From JASLMY01 sp965226475 (lineage in GTDB: Bacteria > Pseudomonadota > Alphaproteobacteria > GCA-2731375), in assembly GCA_965226475.1 (NCBI GenBank), contig CBDDDJ010000005.1, positions 2,604,001 through 2,668,000 on the forward strand: a DNA stretch of 64,000 nucleotides. Reading direction: 5' to 3'. The position numbers and the translations under genes are program-made. The notes beneath the pieces were generated by a model. That model was not told the origin of the DNA. It saw only the letters and a program-made list of their open reading frames with translations, and searched no databases. This document shows, piece after piece, positions 53,336 to 62,794 of the stretch. Positions within the stretch are counted from its first letter, which is position 1. Every line of letters starts with the position of its first letter.

Positions 53336-54928
53336 ATGAGCGGAGAGACCTATGACTACATCGTCGTCGGCGCCGGCTCGGCAGGCTGTGTCCTGGCGAA
53401 CCGGTTGACCGCGAGCGGGGAGTTCAGCGTGCTGTTGCTCGAGGCGGGGCCGAGGAGCCACCCGTGGGTGCCCATTCCGATCGGCGTCGGCAAGCTGATT
53501 GACAATCCCAAGGTGAACTGGTGCTACGAATCCGAGCCGGAGGACAACACCGAGCAGAGGCGCATTCCGGTACCGCGGGGTCGCGTGCTCGGCGGCTCGA
53601 GTTCGATCAATGCAATGACGTTCGTGCGTGGGCAGCCACGCGATTACGACGGCTGGGCGCAGCTCGGGAACCGGGGCTGGGCCTTCAGTGACGTGCTGCC
53701 ACTCTTCCGGGCCATGGAGAACTACGAAGGCGGCGACGGGGATCTCCGCGGCCGCGACGGCCCGCTCCAGGTGACGGAAGTGGACGATGCGAGCCCACTT
53801 TACGATGCGCTGTTCGAGGCCGGCGACCAGATCGGACTTCGGCTCAATCCAGACTACAACGGCCGGAGTCAGGAAGGCTTGGGCACAGCCCAGGCGACGA
53901 TCCGGAACGGCCGGAGGATGAGTACGGCCCGTTGCTACCTCGAGCCCGCGAAGGCGCGCGCCAACCTGGAGGTTCGCACCCGCACCCATGCGGAGGCGTT
54001 GCTGCTGGAGGACGGGCGCTGCGTCGGCGTTCGTCATTCACGCGATGGCGTGGTTCGCGAGGCCCGGTCGCGGCGCGAGGTGATCGTGAGCGCGGGCTCG
54101 GTCAACTCGCCCCAGTTGCTCGAACTCTCCGGCATTGGACGGCCCGAGGTGCTGCGGGCCCACGGCATCGAGGTCCGACATCCGCTGCCCGGCGTCGGCG
54201 AGAACCTTCGAGACCACTTCGCCCCACGGCTGATTTGGCACATCAGCAAACCGGGCGTCACCTACAACGACCGGGCTCGAGGCCTCGGGCTGGTGTGGCA
54301 GGTGCTGCGCTATGCGCTGACCCGCCGCGGCTTCTTCAGCCTGAACGCCGGCCCCATCATGGGCTTCTTCCGCACCCGCGACGGTCTCGACGGCCCCGAC
54401 GTCCAGCTCGCCATCACACCCTTTGCGTTCAGCAGTGTCGAAAAGCGCAAGCTGGCGCGCGAGCCCGGCATCACGGTGCCGGTCTATCAACTCCGCCCGG
54501 AGAGCACCGGCAGCATCCACGTCAAATCGGCCGAGGCGAGAACGCCGCCGGCGATCCGTTTCAACTTCCTTTCGGCCGCGGTGGACCGGGAGACGGTCCT
54601 GGCCGGGGTGCGCTTCGCGCGCCGCCTGATCGAGGCCCCGGCCATGGATGAGTTCCGCGGGCAGGAGAAGAGCCCCGGCGCGGCTGTCCAGAGCGACGAG
54701 GCGCTGCTCGACTGGATCCGGGCCACAGCGGAAACCGCGTACCACCCCGTCGGCACCTGCAAGATGGGATCGGACGAGATGGCGGTGGTCGACGAGCGCC
54801 TGCGGGTGCGCGGGATCGACGGCCTCAGGATCGCCGATGGCTCCATCATGCCGACACTGGTCTCCGGCAACACCAACGCCGCCTGCATCGTCATCGGTGA
54901 AAAGGCGGCGGGGATGATCCTCGAGTGA
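53336..54928 (+). CDS. GMC-family FAD oxidoreductase (choline dehydrogenase-like)
   Basis: 530 residues from MSGETYDYIVVGAGSAGC, with GGGAGA upstream. N-terminal FAD-binding GAGSAGCVLANRL; GMC signatures RGRVLGGSSSINAMTFVRG and SAGSVNSPQLLELSGIG; C-terminal AYHPVGTCKMG with the catalytic His, and SGNTNAACIVIGEKAAGMI. Oxidises an alcohol with FAD; substrate unknown. It precedes a TRAP operon on the same strand and may act on the imported compound. Confidence 0.94.
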   Translation: MSGETYDYIVVGAGSAGCVLANRLTASGEFSVLLLEAGPRSHPWVPIPIGVGKLIDNPKVNWCYESEPEDNTEQRRIPVPRGRVLGGSSSINAMTFVRGQPRDYDGWAQLGNRGWAFSDVLPLFRAMENYEGGDGDLRGRDGPLQVTEVDDASPLYDALFEAGDQIGLRLNPDYNGRSQEGLGTAQATIRNGRRMSTARCYLEPAKARANLEVRTRTHAEALLLEDGRCVGVRHSRDGVVREARSRREVIVSAGSVNSPQLLELSGIGRPEVLRAHGIEVRHPLPGVGENLRDHFAPRLIWHISKPGVTYNDRARGLGLVWQVLRYALTRRGFFSLNAGPIMGFFRTRDGLDGPDVQLAITPFAFSSVEKRKLAREPGITVPVYQLRPESTGSIHVKSAEARTPPAIRFNFLSAAVDRETVLAGVRFARRLIEAPAMDEFRGQEKSPGAAVQSDEALLDWIRATAETAYHPVGTCKMGSDEMAVVDERLRVRGIDGLRIADGSIMPTLVSGNTNAACIVIGEKAAGMILE

Positions 54929-55113
54929 GAGCGGAGTACGGCAGCGAGATGACAACGGGCAACGTTGCGGATATCGTACCTTTGAGGCGCGCAATGCCGA
55001 CGCCTCTGTACGACGGACATTTCGTGCATTAGCCGTCCCCGAACGACGGTTGCGCGGTCGCAGCTCCGAGACGGGATGGCCAGGGATAACGCCATCGCAA
55101 GGGAGGACACGCC

Positions 55114-56193
55114 ATGGCTCTGAAACACGCAATCGCGGGCATATCCGCCTTATCCTTCGTGTACGTCGCAGCGGTTCCATCCGTTTCCCAGGCGGCGGAC
55201 CTGGTCTACGCCAACGGCTACGCCAAGACGCACGTTCAGGTCGGCGTCCTGGCGGACGAATGGATCGAAAAGATCAACAAGGCGACCGATGGTCGCGTCA
55301 AGATCCGTCACGTCGCCGGCGGGGCCTTGCTCAAGCCCGAGAAGATGCTCGAAGGCGTGGCCGGCCAAGTCGCCGACGCCGGCTCGATGGTAGCCTCGTT
55401 CTTCCCAGGGCAGCTTCCCATCTCGGCGACGCTCGCGAGCACCGTCGATCTCGACATCGGCAACAAGCTCGACATGCGCGGCGTGGCCGCGATCACGATG
55501 AAGCTCCTGGAGGAATTCGACGCTTTCAACGACGAATACGCGAAGCAGGGCGTGACCCCCGTCCTTTGGGTGCCGACGCCTTCCTATGGGATCATCTCGA
55601 AGGAGCCGATCACCTCGTTGGCGGATCTGAAGGGGAAGAAGATCCGGATCTTCGGCAACAACCTGCCCAAGCTGCTCGCCGCCGCGGGAGCCGTGCCCCA
55701 ACCGGTGGCGTTCGGCGAGATCTACACCAGCCTGCAGACCGGCCTTCTGGACGGCGCCATGACCGACCCACCCGCCATGGTCATGGGCAAGTTCGGGGAG
55801 ATCGCCAAGCACGTCATGGTCATGGGCCCAGGCGACGGCGCCCTGACCGCGCTCGCGCCGGTCGTCTACTTCTTCAACAACGACAGCTTCGACAAGCTCT
55901 CCAAGGCAGATCAGGAAGCCATCAAGAAGGTCAGTCGGGATATGACACTGACGGCCTGCGATACTATGGTGGAGACCCAGAACAAGGCCCTGGGGCAACT
56001 CAAGGACATGGGGGTGACCATCCACCACCTGCCCGCCGCCGATGCCGCTCAGCTCGCCCAGCAGGCCCCCAACTTCTACGACTTGGCCGCAGCAAACCTG
56101 AACGATAGGGGCTATCCCGGTACCGCCATCGTCAAGCGCTACCAGGAACTGGCCGCAGACTACATCTCGGGCGCGTGGAAGCCGTGGAACTAG
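55114..56193 (+). CDS. dctP: TRAP transporter substrate-binding protein (DctP family)
   Basis: 359 residues. The signal peptide (about residues 1-27, to SVSQA) is followed by ADLVYANGYAKTHVQV. TRAP features: RHVAGGALLKPEKMLEGVAGQVADAGSM, DLKGKKIRIFGNNLPKLLAAAGAVPQPVAFGEIYTSLQTGLLDGAM, the latter holding the usual carboxylate-binding Arg. Periplasmic. First gene of a dctPQM set. GGGAGGA lies 9 bp before the ATG. Confidence 0.95.
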   Translation: MALKHAIAGISALSFVYVAAVPSVSQAADLVYANGYAKTHVQVGVLADEWIEKINKATDGRVKIRHVAGGALLKPEKMLEGVAGQVADAGSMVASFFPGQLPISATLASTVDLDIGNKLDMRGVAAITMKLLEEFDAFNDEYAKQGVTPVLWVPTPSYGIISKEPITSLADLKGKKIRIFGNNLPKLLAAAGAVPQPVAFGEIYTSLQTGLLDGAMTDPPAMVMGKFGEIAKHVMVMGPGDGALTALAPVVYFFNNDSFDKLSKADQEAIKKVSRDMTLTACDTMVETQNKALGQLKDMGVTIHHLPAADAAQLAQQAPNFYDLAAANLNDRGYPGTAIVKRYQELAADYISGAWKPWN

Positions 56194-56309
56194 TCGTGCG
56201 GCGAGCCGTGTGACCGATACCAGAGGTCCATTCGACAGGTCCCTCACGAACAGCCGCCGCCCGCAGGCAGCAGCGGGCGGCGGCGCCCGTTTGATCGGGG
56301 ACTGACGCC

Positions 56310-56837
56310 TTGACGGCCACGCTCGACCGGGTGTTGGAACGGCTGCTGATTTACTCCGCGTGGGTCAGCGGCATCGCGCTTTTCTGTCTCGCTGCCATGA
56401 TCACCGTGGACGTATTCGTCCGCTGGTTGACCGGTCGTCCCTTCATCGGGGTATTTGAGGTCTCCCAGGTCATTCTCGTCGTGGTGACCTTCCTGGCGAT
56501 CGGCCTGGTGCAGTACCGCCAGAGACAGCTCCGCGTCGACATCTTCAGCGCCCGGGCCAAGGGGCTTTCGGCGCGCCTACTGACAGTCCTGGACTGCGTG
56601 ATCGGCCTTGCCTTCTTCGGCCTCCTGCTCTGGACCGGCGGGATGGAATGGGTCAAGGCGTACACCGGCGAATACCTGCGCCGCGGCATGGTCGAGATTC
56701 CGACCGCCATTCCGCTGGCCTTCTTGGTGATCGGCACCTTCTTCATGTGCCTGACGCTGTTGTTCCGTCTGATCACGGCATTGTTCGGTAACGCCGAAGC
56801 CGAACGCACGGGCGATCAACGGTCCGAACAGGTCTGA
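56310..56837 (+). CDS. dctQ: TRAP transporter small permease (DctQ family)
   Basis: 175 residues with a TTG start. Four predicted membrane segments (for example SGIALFCLAAMITVDVFVRW, VILVVVTFLAIGLV, VIGLAFFGLLLWTG, LAFLVIGTFFMCLTLL) and the DctQ core R-Q-L-R-V-D-I-F. It lies 117 bp after dctP and 7 bp before dctM. Confidence 0.93.
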   Translation: MTATLDRVLERLLIYSAWVSGIALFCLAAMITVDVFVRWLTGRPFIGVFEVSQVILVVVTFLAIGLVQYRQRQLRVDIFSARAKGLSARLLTVLDCVIGLAFFGLLLWTGGMEWVKAYTGEYLRRGMVEIPTAIPLAFLVIGTFFMCLTLLFRLITALFGNAEAERTGDQRSEQV

Positions 56838-56844
56838 CCCGGCG

Positions 56845-58149
56845 ATGGATCCGGCCGCGCTGTCGATGCTGGTTGCGTTGGCCCTCATGGTGCCGTTGTT
56901 CTTGGCCGGCGTGCATATTGGCGTCGTGCTCGGCATCTCGGGCGTCATCGGATCGATCGTCTTCACCGGCACCGTCGCCACCGGCTTCAACCTGCCGTTG
57001 ATCCAGGCGATCTCCGTCTCCGCGTCCTACAGCCTGATGGTGATTCCGCTCTTCATCGGCCTCGGCGCCCTGGCGGCGGCATCGGGAATGACCACCGACC
57101 TCTTCAACATGTCCTACAGGTGGGTCGGCCGAGTGCCGGGCGGCATCGGGGTGGCCACCGTCGCCGCATGTGCCGGCATGGCGTCGATCACCGGATCGAG
57201 CGTAGCGACCTCCGCGGCGATGGCCCGGATCGCCCTGCCGGAGCTGCGCCGGTTCAACTACGACGAGGGCTTGTCCGTCGGTGTGGTGGCCGCCGGCGGC
57301 ACGGTCGCGATCATGATTCCCCCCAGCATCACCCTCATCCTGTTTGCGATCTTCGCCGAACAGTCCGTCGGCAAGCTTCTGATCGCCGGCATCCTGCCCG
57401 GGATGCTGTCCAGTTTGCTCTACGCGGTGATGATCATCGGGCGCTGCAAGCTCAATCCTCGGTTGGGTCCAATCGGACCAAAGTTCAAATGGCGCGAGAA
57501 ATGGTCGTCGGTGCCGAATGTCGTGCCGTTCGTGGGCATTGTCCTGGTGATCCTGCTCGGCATTCTGTTCGGCATCTGGACACCCACGGAATCGGCCGCG
57601 GTCGGCGTCGTCTTCGTCATGCTGGTGGGGCTCGTCCGGCGTCGGCTGAGCCTGGCACGTCTCGCCGAGGCCTTCGTCGATGCCGTGGTCTCGTCCGCAT
57701 CGGTTCTGATGATTGTGATCGGTTCGCTGATCTTCAGCAACTTTCTCGCGCTCAACGGTTTCAGCGAGATCATCACCGAAGAGATCGTCGCCCTGGATCT
57801 CTCACCCTTCGCCCTGTTCGTCATGTTCATGTTCTTCTATCTGGTCCTCGGCACCGTGATGGAGCCGACCGGCATCCTGGCGCTCACGATCCCCCTGGTG
57901 ATGCCGATCGTTGCCGTAGTGGGCTGGAGCCCGATTTGGTTCGGCGTAATTCTGGTGAAGATGATGGAGGTGGCCGCGGTGACACCGCCGGTGGGCCTCA
58001 ACCTCTATGCCGTCAAGGCGGCGGTGCCGGAAGTCCCGATCTCCACGATTTACCGCGGCGCCGTGTTCTTCTGGCTGATCGACATCGCCGTGGTGTTCCT
58101 CCTCTACCTGTTGCCGATCATCGTCTTGGTGCTGCCGAACCTAATGTGA
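56845..58149 (+). CDS. dctM: TRAP transporter large permease (DctM family), second
   Basis: 434 residues, nearly all hydrophobic, with GGTVAIMIPPSITLILFAIFAEQSVGKLL and EVAAVTPPVGLNLYAVK typical of DctM. It ends the operon. Similar in layout to the permease at 13-1323 but clearly divergent, so the two systems import different substrates. Confidence 0.95.
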   Translation: MDPAALSMLVALALMVPLFLAGVHIGVVLGISGVIGSIVFTGTVATGFNLPLIQAISVSASYSLMVIPLFIGLGALAAASGMTTDLFNMSYRWVGRVPGGIGVATVAACAGMASITGSSVATSAAMARIALPELRRFNYDEGLSVGVVAAGGTVAIMIPPSITLILFAIFAEQSVGKLLIAGILPGMLSSLLYAVMIIGRCKLNPRLGPIGPKFKWREKWSSVPNVVPFVGIVLVILLGILFGIWTPTESAAVGVVFVMLVGLVRRRLSLARLAEAFVDAVVSSASVLMIVIGSLIFSNFLALNGFSEIITEEIVALDLSPFALFVMFMFFYLVLGTVMEPTGILALTIPLVMPIVAVVGWSPIWFGVILVKMMEVAAVTPPVGLNLYAVKAAVPEVPISTIYRGAVFFWLIDIAVVFLLYLLPIIVLVLPNLM

Positions 58150-58566
58150 GGCCCAGATCGGACGCGTTGGTCCGCCCGGGCGTCGTCCGGACTTGTCGGT
58201 GCTGAAGCGCCGGGAGCCTCAGTGCGCGATTTCGGTGCCAGCCAGCCGCGACGGCACCGCTGTTCGCCTGTCTACCGGCCGGGCTGGTGTGATTTGGTGG
58301 GCCGATCGCGGGGTCGCTGTTCAGCCGCGTCTGGAACCCGCGGGGCTCGTAACGGTTTGTCGATCCGAGGGCCTCGTTAAGTCGTGACCTTTGGGAACAC
58401 CAGTTCCGGCGTTGTCACGTTAAACATAGTGTGACGGAGTAACGCGACAGTTCGAGCAGGGTCAGGCGACAGCGGTGATCTGGCGCCATTGATCGAACGC
58501 CTGGCCCCGAAAGAGGCGAAGTGTTCGGCGAGAGAGCATTGTCAGAGTAAATCCGCTTGAGCCTGT
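58150..58566. other. Intergenic region after dctM; no gene recognised
   Basis: About 420 bp. A minus-strand frame ending GQAFDQWRQITAVA at about 58463 looks like the tail of some protein, but its family was not identified. No clear terminator was found after dctM. Confidence 0.4.
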
Positions 58567-58584
58567 TATACCAATCGGCATTAA

Positions 58585-59660
58585 TCAGAACTCATGCGCC
58601 CATTTACGCCGCCCGATGGACGTGATGTTCCATGGTTGATCGATGAGCTTGTTCCAGGCTTCGCAGCAGGAGGTGATGATCTGCTCGTCGGATTGGAAGA
58701 CCAAGTTGGACAGCCAGTTGTCGCGCATGAACTGCCAGATGTTTTCGGTCGGATTGAGCTCCGGCGAGCGTGGTGGCAGGGGCAGGAGGGTAACGTTGGC
58801 GGGGATCTTCAGCTTGTCCGTGGTGTGCCAACCCGCCTGATCGAGGAGCAGGAGGGCATGCGCGCGCGCGCCTACCCGGGAGGAGATCTCCTCCAGATTC
58901 AGCTGCATGGCCTGGGTGTCGCAGTGGGGGAGCACGAGGGCGGCGCCGACGCCGCGTTCGGGACAGATGGCGCCGAAGATATAGGCTGATTTGGTGCGCT
59001 GGTCATGCGGTCCGCGGGGCCGGGTTCCGCGCCGCGCCCAGCGCCGAGTGATCTTGTTCTTCTGGCCGACACGGGCTTCGTCCTGCCACCAGATTTCTAT
59101 CTCGGTGCCGTCGGGCAGGCGCCGGCGGGCTTGCGCCACCAGCTCGGGGAATTTTTTTTAAAATCCTCGATGACGCCCTCCTCCTGGGCATGGTGGCGCG
59201 GACGCGCCGTCATCTTCGTGAAGCCCATCGCCTTCAATTCCCGGCTCACCGTGGTCTCGTCGAGCGAGATCGCGAACATATCTCGGATCCAGCCCGCCAG
59301 ATCCTTCAGCCGCCAGCGCACCACGCCGTCGACCGCCGGGTTCGGCCCCGCATCGACGCGTGCCCCCAGCGCCTGGCGTTGTGCATCGTCGAGCTTCGCC
59401 ACCGCACCGGGCGCCTTGCGATCGATCAAGCCGTCCGGGCCCTCGGCGTTGAAATGCAACACCCAATCTCGGATCACCTGAAGCCCCACGTGGCCGGTCC
59501 GTGCCGCATCCGTCCGCCGCCCACCGTCATAGATCACCACGAGAGCCAAGAGCCGGCGGCTCTGGCCGGCATCCTTGGAAAGCTTCGCCAAGCGACGCAG
59601 CTCCGCCGCATCGAAATCCTCTCGTAACCCGATCGCCGCTCCCATCGTGAACCTCCTCAA
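58585..59660 (-). CDS. IS630-family transposase in two frames (likely -1 frameshift)
   Basis: Frame one from MGAAIGLREDFDAAELRRLAKLSKDAGQSRRLLALVV (HTH part, starting within 59645) runs through SLDETTVSRELKAMGFTKMTARP to EDFKK. Frame two continues FPELVAQARRRLPDGTEIEIWWQDEARVG (Asp), ALLLLDQAGWHTTDKL (Asp) and SPELNPTENIWQFMRDNWL (Glu). The join is at a run of eight A (minus strand). Together about 355 residues, normal for the family. Confidence 0.88.
59152..59159 (-). promoter_or_regulatory. A8 slippery site for -1 frameshifting
   Basis: Minus-strand TTTAAAAAAAATTC: after TTT AAA AAA a one-base backward slip gives AAA TTC CCC, entering the catalytic frame. IS630 members are known to use such A-runs. 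Confidence 0.7.
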
Positions 59661-59742
59661 CTCCGAATCACCGGAATTGAGTCAGAAATCATCCGCCATG
59701 GCAATCCTCAAAGTGAGTCTCCCTCAAGGCCGATTGGTATTA

Positions 59743-60270
59743 CCAGGCTCATCGCCAATCACCGATCCTCGGCTCCTTCGAAAGCGCACCAGAAGTCAGG
59801 GTCCTTTCTTCCGCCGGCATTACCCGGCCTCACAGGTCGTACGACCCTGTCCGACTCCCGCCCGGCCCGCCGTGCTTGCCACGACGTTGGAGTTGCGACG
59901 TCCGACCGGACCGGGTCTCCCCCGATTACCCGGACCACCTTCCCAACGTGTCGTGCCCATTACCCCGGTGGATCGGAACGGGTGCATGCGTCGGTTGCTT
60001 CCCCACTCCACGCGGCCTTCCCCGACAGACAGGCGGGTCGGCATCCACAACTTCACTTTCGAGGCCTGCTCAGGCTTCACTCGCGTTACGGCCCGCTGGG
60101 TCGCTCGACCGCCCAAGGCGACCTTTGTCACGAGGCTTCGAGACGGCCAGTTACCCGACCGCCCCGCTCGTCAGCTACCAGATCAAACGGCAACTCTCTG
60201 GGTGAACCTCCGTCCACTGGTGATCCGCGCCGTCGGGGCGCACTGTCTGCACTCCGGTTCCACGAGAGGT
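59743..60270 (-). other. Possible group II intron 5' region of another class, truncated
   Basis: Minus strand from about 60242 begins GTGCGCCCCGACGGCGCGGATC, like a GUGCG intron start, followed by structured GC-rich sequence without a plausible long gene. Plus-strand open frames here have the look of antisense frames over such RNAs. Cut at 59740 by IS630. Weak evidence. Confidence 0.35.
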
Positions 60271-60310
60271 CCGGTCACGGTAAGGGCCCATACTCCTACG
60301 CGGGCCTTCC

Positions 60311-60721
60311 TCAGAAGGCGTAGCGCAGCGACAGCCGGATGCCGTGGCCCTTCAGCCTCGCCTTCGTCGACGCCAGATCGAGCGGCAATGGCTCCCGGCT
60401 CCCATCGCGCCAGACCACCCGGCCTGGCCCCCGCGGCGTGCGGACTTCGCCCAGATCGATGTAGCGCCAGGCCAGATCGAGGCTCCCGCGCTCTCCCAGC
60501 GCCACCGCAACCCCGGCCGTCGCTATCCAGGCCAGCCCGGTCCGGCTCCTGCCCGGGACGCTCGTCGTCGTGGCCGGGAAGGTCATGGTCGTCTTGCCGA
60601 TTCTGGTATGCGCGATCCCGACGCCCGCGCCGACGGACGGCGCGAACGATCCGGGCTTCGGCAGGCCCATCCCGGCGAGGTCCCCGAAACCGGCCAGCAT
60701 CCCGGACACGGAGGAGTTACG
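60311..60721 (-). pseudogene. Outer-membrane beta-barrel protein, 3' exon
   Basis: RNSSVSGMLAGFGDLAGMGL to LRLSLRYAF with a terminal Phe, alternating hydrophobic strands (GSFAPSVGAGVGIAHTRIG, GLAWIATAGVAVALGERGSLDLAWRYIDLG): the C-terminal barrel of an OmpA/OmpW- or opacity-type porin-like protein. The group II intron ends one base before CGT AAC TCC. The 5' exon is at 62683-62794. Confidence 0.75.
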
Positions 60722-62682
60722 GTAGGAATGCGCATTGCTGCGCACCCCCCGCGCAGATCCGGACGTGGTCGTTGAACCATCCGGCTCCTACCTCGGGTGC
60801 TTGACGGCAAACCGCTGGTCCGGCCATGGGTGGCGGATGGAGGCGCGTGGCCACAGGATTTCGGTCATGCGCTCCAGTCGCTTCCAACTAAATCGGGCTC
60901 GCTGGGACCGGCGGCGTAGCGCCCGCATCCACCGGCGTTGCAGCCTGCGGAGGAACGCACGGATGAACCGGCCCGACCCTGGGACGGCAAAGTAGTTGAG
61001 CCAGCCATTGCAGACTCGCCCCAGCCACCTACCAACTTCCCAGATGTCGTGGTGCCAGCGCTTGCGGAGCACCTCGTCGATGCGCGCCAGGGTCCTGTTG
61101 ACCCGTTTGGCGACCGGTTTGCGACCAAGCCGAAAGCGTCCTCTCAGGGTCGTCGTGCAATAGTGCGTGAGGCCCAGAAAGTCGAAAGTCTCCGGCTTGC
61201 CCACCCCGCGCTGGCGCCGGTTCAAATCCGCGAACCGGCCAAACTCCACGAGGCGGGTCTTGTCCTGGTGGAGGCTGAGACCGAACCGGGCCAGCCTCTC
61301 CCGAACGTCGCGGAAGTACCGCTCCGCATCCCGCTTGTGTTGGAACCCGACAACGATATCGTCGGCGTAACGGACGATGATCGCTTCGCCATCCGGGACG
61401 TTCGGGCGCCATTTCTTGTGGAACCACAGGTCGAGCACGTAGTGCAGGAACACGTTCGCCAAGACCGGGGAAACTATTGCCCCCTGCGGCGTGCCCATGC
61501 CCGCGTCTGTCCATGATCCACCGTCCATGACGCCAGCGTTCAGCCATTTCTGGATCAGGCGGATGACCCGTCTGTCGCCGATGCGGTGCTCAAGGAACAT
61601 GATCAACCAATCCCTCGGGATTGTGTCGAAGTACGCCCGTAGATCCGCGTCGGCTATCCAGCTGACCTTGCGCCGTTCTATCCCGAAGGCCAGGGCATCG
61701 AGCGCATCGTGCGCCCCCCGCCCCGGTCGGAACCCGTAGCTGAAGCCAAGAAACACCACCTCGTAGATCGGTGTCAGGATCACATCCACAACCGCCTTCT
61801 GGACGACCTTGTCCTCCAGCGCCGCGATCCCGAGCGGTCGTGTCCCCCCGTCCGGCTTGGGTATCTCTACCCGCCGAACCGGCGGCGCCCGGTACGCTCC
61901 CCCTCTGTGCAGCGGCGCCGTCCCCCCGTCCGGCTTGGGTATCTCTACCCGCCGCAGGCCCGGTACGCTCGAGCAGGCGCCTGCATCGAGCAGACCCTCG
62001 CCGTACATGTCCCACGTAACGCCGTCGACACCGGCTGCTGCGTCCTTCTTCAATGCGAAGTAGGCCGCACCGAGCGCGTCCGGCGTAATGTGGTGGAAGA
62101 GCGCAGTGAGACGTTCCTTCGGGTTTCTCTCTGCAGCTTTCCGTATCCGGGCCGCCGCCTGTGGCACGCTTCCCCGACACTGTGTTCGGCGCGTGCTTTG
62201 GCAATCCGGATTCCCCTTGGTTGAGGCCCTTTCCTCCGGCGACTCCGCAGAAGCTCGCGCTCCCTTGTTCGCCGCCCTCACAGGTCGTACGGCCTCATCC
62301 GACTTCTTCAAACCGTTCATCATAGGCTTCGGTTTTCTCCATTCCCTACGCGGCCCCTTTACGACAACCGGGGCAGTTTGAAGACCTCCCAGGGTCCCAA
62401 CAGAAGGCGTGCGAACGTGCATGGGTTCTCTGACACCGCGGAGCTCGCCGACATCTCACCAAAACGACGCCTGCGATATTGCCTTCGACCGATCTGAAAG
62501 CCTCGGCACCCCGGACCATCGCTTTTACGGTGCTCAATAGCCCTGCCCATCCATGCCGCTACCGACGCTTCGCCTGCCCCCTCACGGGAGCCAACGCACG
62601 GCTCGCGGAGAAACGTGGTTCGGTTACTCCTTCGTTCCGGGGGACTTGCACCCCCTACCTTCTGCCAGTTCGCCTGGCGCAC
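60722..62682 (-). ncRNA. Complete group II intron (intron 3)
   Basis: 1,961 bp. 5' end GTGCGCCAGGCGAACTGGCA (62682 downward), ORF in domain IV, domain V AGGAGCCGGATGG..CCACGTCCGGATCTG and a short domain VI hairpin GGTGCGCAGCAATGCGCATT ending CCTAC at 60722. 5' exon sequence GCGGCGGATCTG. Excision joins ..VVAADL to RNSSVSG.. in frame in the beta-barrel gene. Same subtype as intron 2. Confidence 0.88.
60788..62323 (-). CDS. ltrA: Group II intron reverse transcriptase/maturase
   Basis: About 511 residues from MMNGLKKSDEAVRPV. RT blocks DAAAGVDGVTWDMYGEG, LGFSYGFRPGRGAHDAL, GTPQGAIVSPVLANVF and catalytic IIVRYADDIVVGFQHKRDA, then the maturase (X) domain GWLNYFAVPGSGRFI and end RHPWPDQRFAV; no HNH endonuclease. 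Oddity: RRVEIPKPDGGT is present twice (plus-strand 61848-61880 and 61921-61953), an insertion of about 24 residues just before block RT-2 relative to the intron 1 RT. Frame is kept. It may still work, and may serve the other introns. Confidence 0.92.
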   Translation of the reverse strand: MMNGLKKSDEAVRPVRAANKGARASAESPEERASTKGNPDCQSTRRTQCRGSVPQAAARIRKAAERNPKERLTALFHHITPDALGAAYFALKKDAAAGVDGVTWDMYGEGLLDAGACSSVPGLRRVEIPKPDGGTAPLHRGGAYRAPPVRRVEIPKPDGGTRPLGIAALEDKVVQKAVVDVILTPIYEVVFLGFSYGFRPGRGAHDALDALAFGIERRKVSWIADADLRAYFDTIPRDWLIMFLEHRIGDRRVIRLIQKWLNAGVMDGGSWTDAGMGTPQGAIVSPVLANVFLHYVLDLWFHKKWRPNVPDGEAIIVRYADDIVVGFQHKRDAERYFRDVRERLARFGLSLHQDKTRLVEFGRFADLNRRQRGVGKPETFDFLGLTHYCTTTLRGRFRLGRKPVAKRVNRTLARIDEVLRKRWHHDIWEVGRWLGRVCNGWLNYFAVPGSGRFIRAFLRRLQRRWMRALRRRSQRARFSWKRLERMTEILWPRASIRHPWPDQRFAVKHPR

Positions 62683-62794
62683 CAGATCCGCCGCGACCAC
62701 CAGCCGACGCTCCGGCGCCAGGAAGTTCGCCCGGCCCTTGAACGCGAAGCGCGGGCGATACTCGACCCGCAACTCGAAGCGCACCACCCCCTTC
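62683..62794 (-). pseudogene. Outer-membrane beta-barrel protein, 5' exon fragment
   Basis: KGVVRFELRVEYRPRFAFKGRANFLAPERRLVVAADL immediately before the intron. The signal peptide and first strands are missing: the sequence is replaced at about 62795 by an IS3 transposase fragment on the other strand. So even after splicing the gene has no start. Confidence 0.7.

Larger units (their letters stand above)
58569..59740 (-). mobile_element. IS630-family element (second type)
   Basis: About 1.17 kb. Inverted ends TACCAATCGGC at both sides, flanked by TTA/TA dinucleotides; exact end base uncertain by one or two. The transposase is encoded in two frames joined by an A8 run. It cuts a group II intron-like sequence at its right side. 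Confidence 0.82.

Noticed and set aside
59743..60300. Plus-strand frame (59575-60804) as a protein
   Set aside because: It runs across an IS end, an intron-like sequence and the antisense of a beta-barrel gene; the composition is Arg/Pro-rich and no domain is seen.
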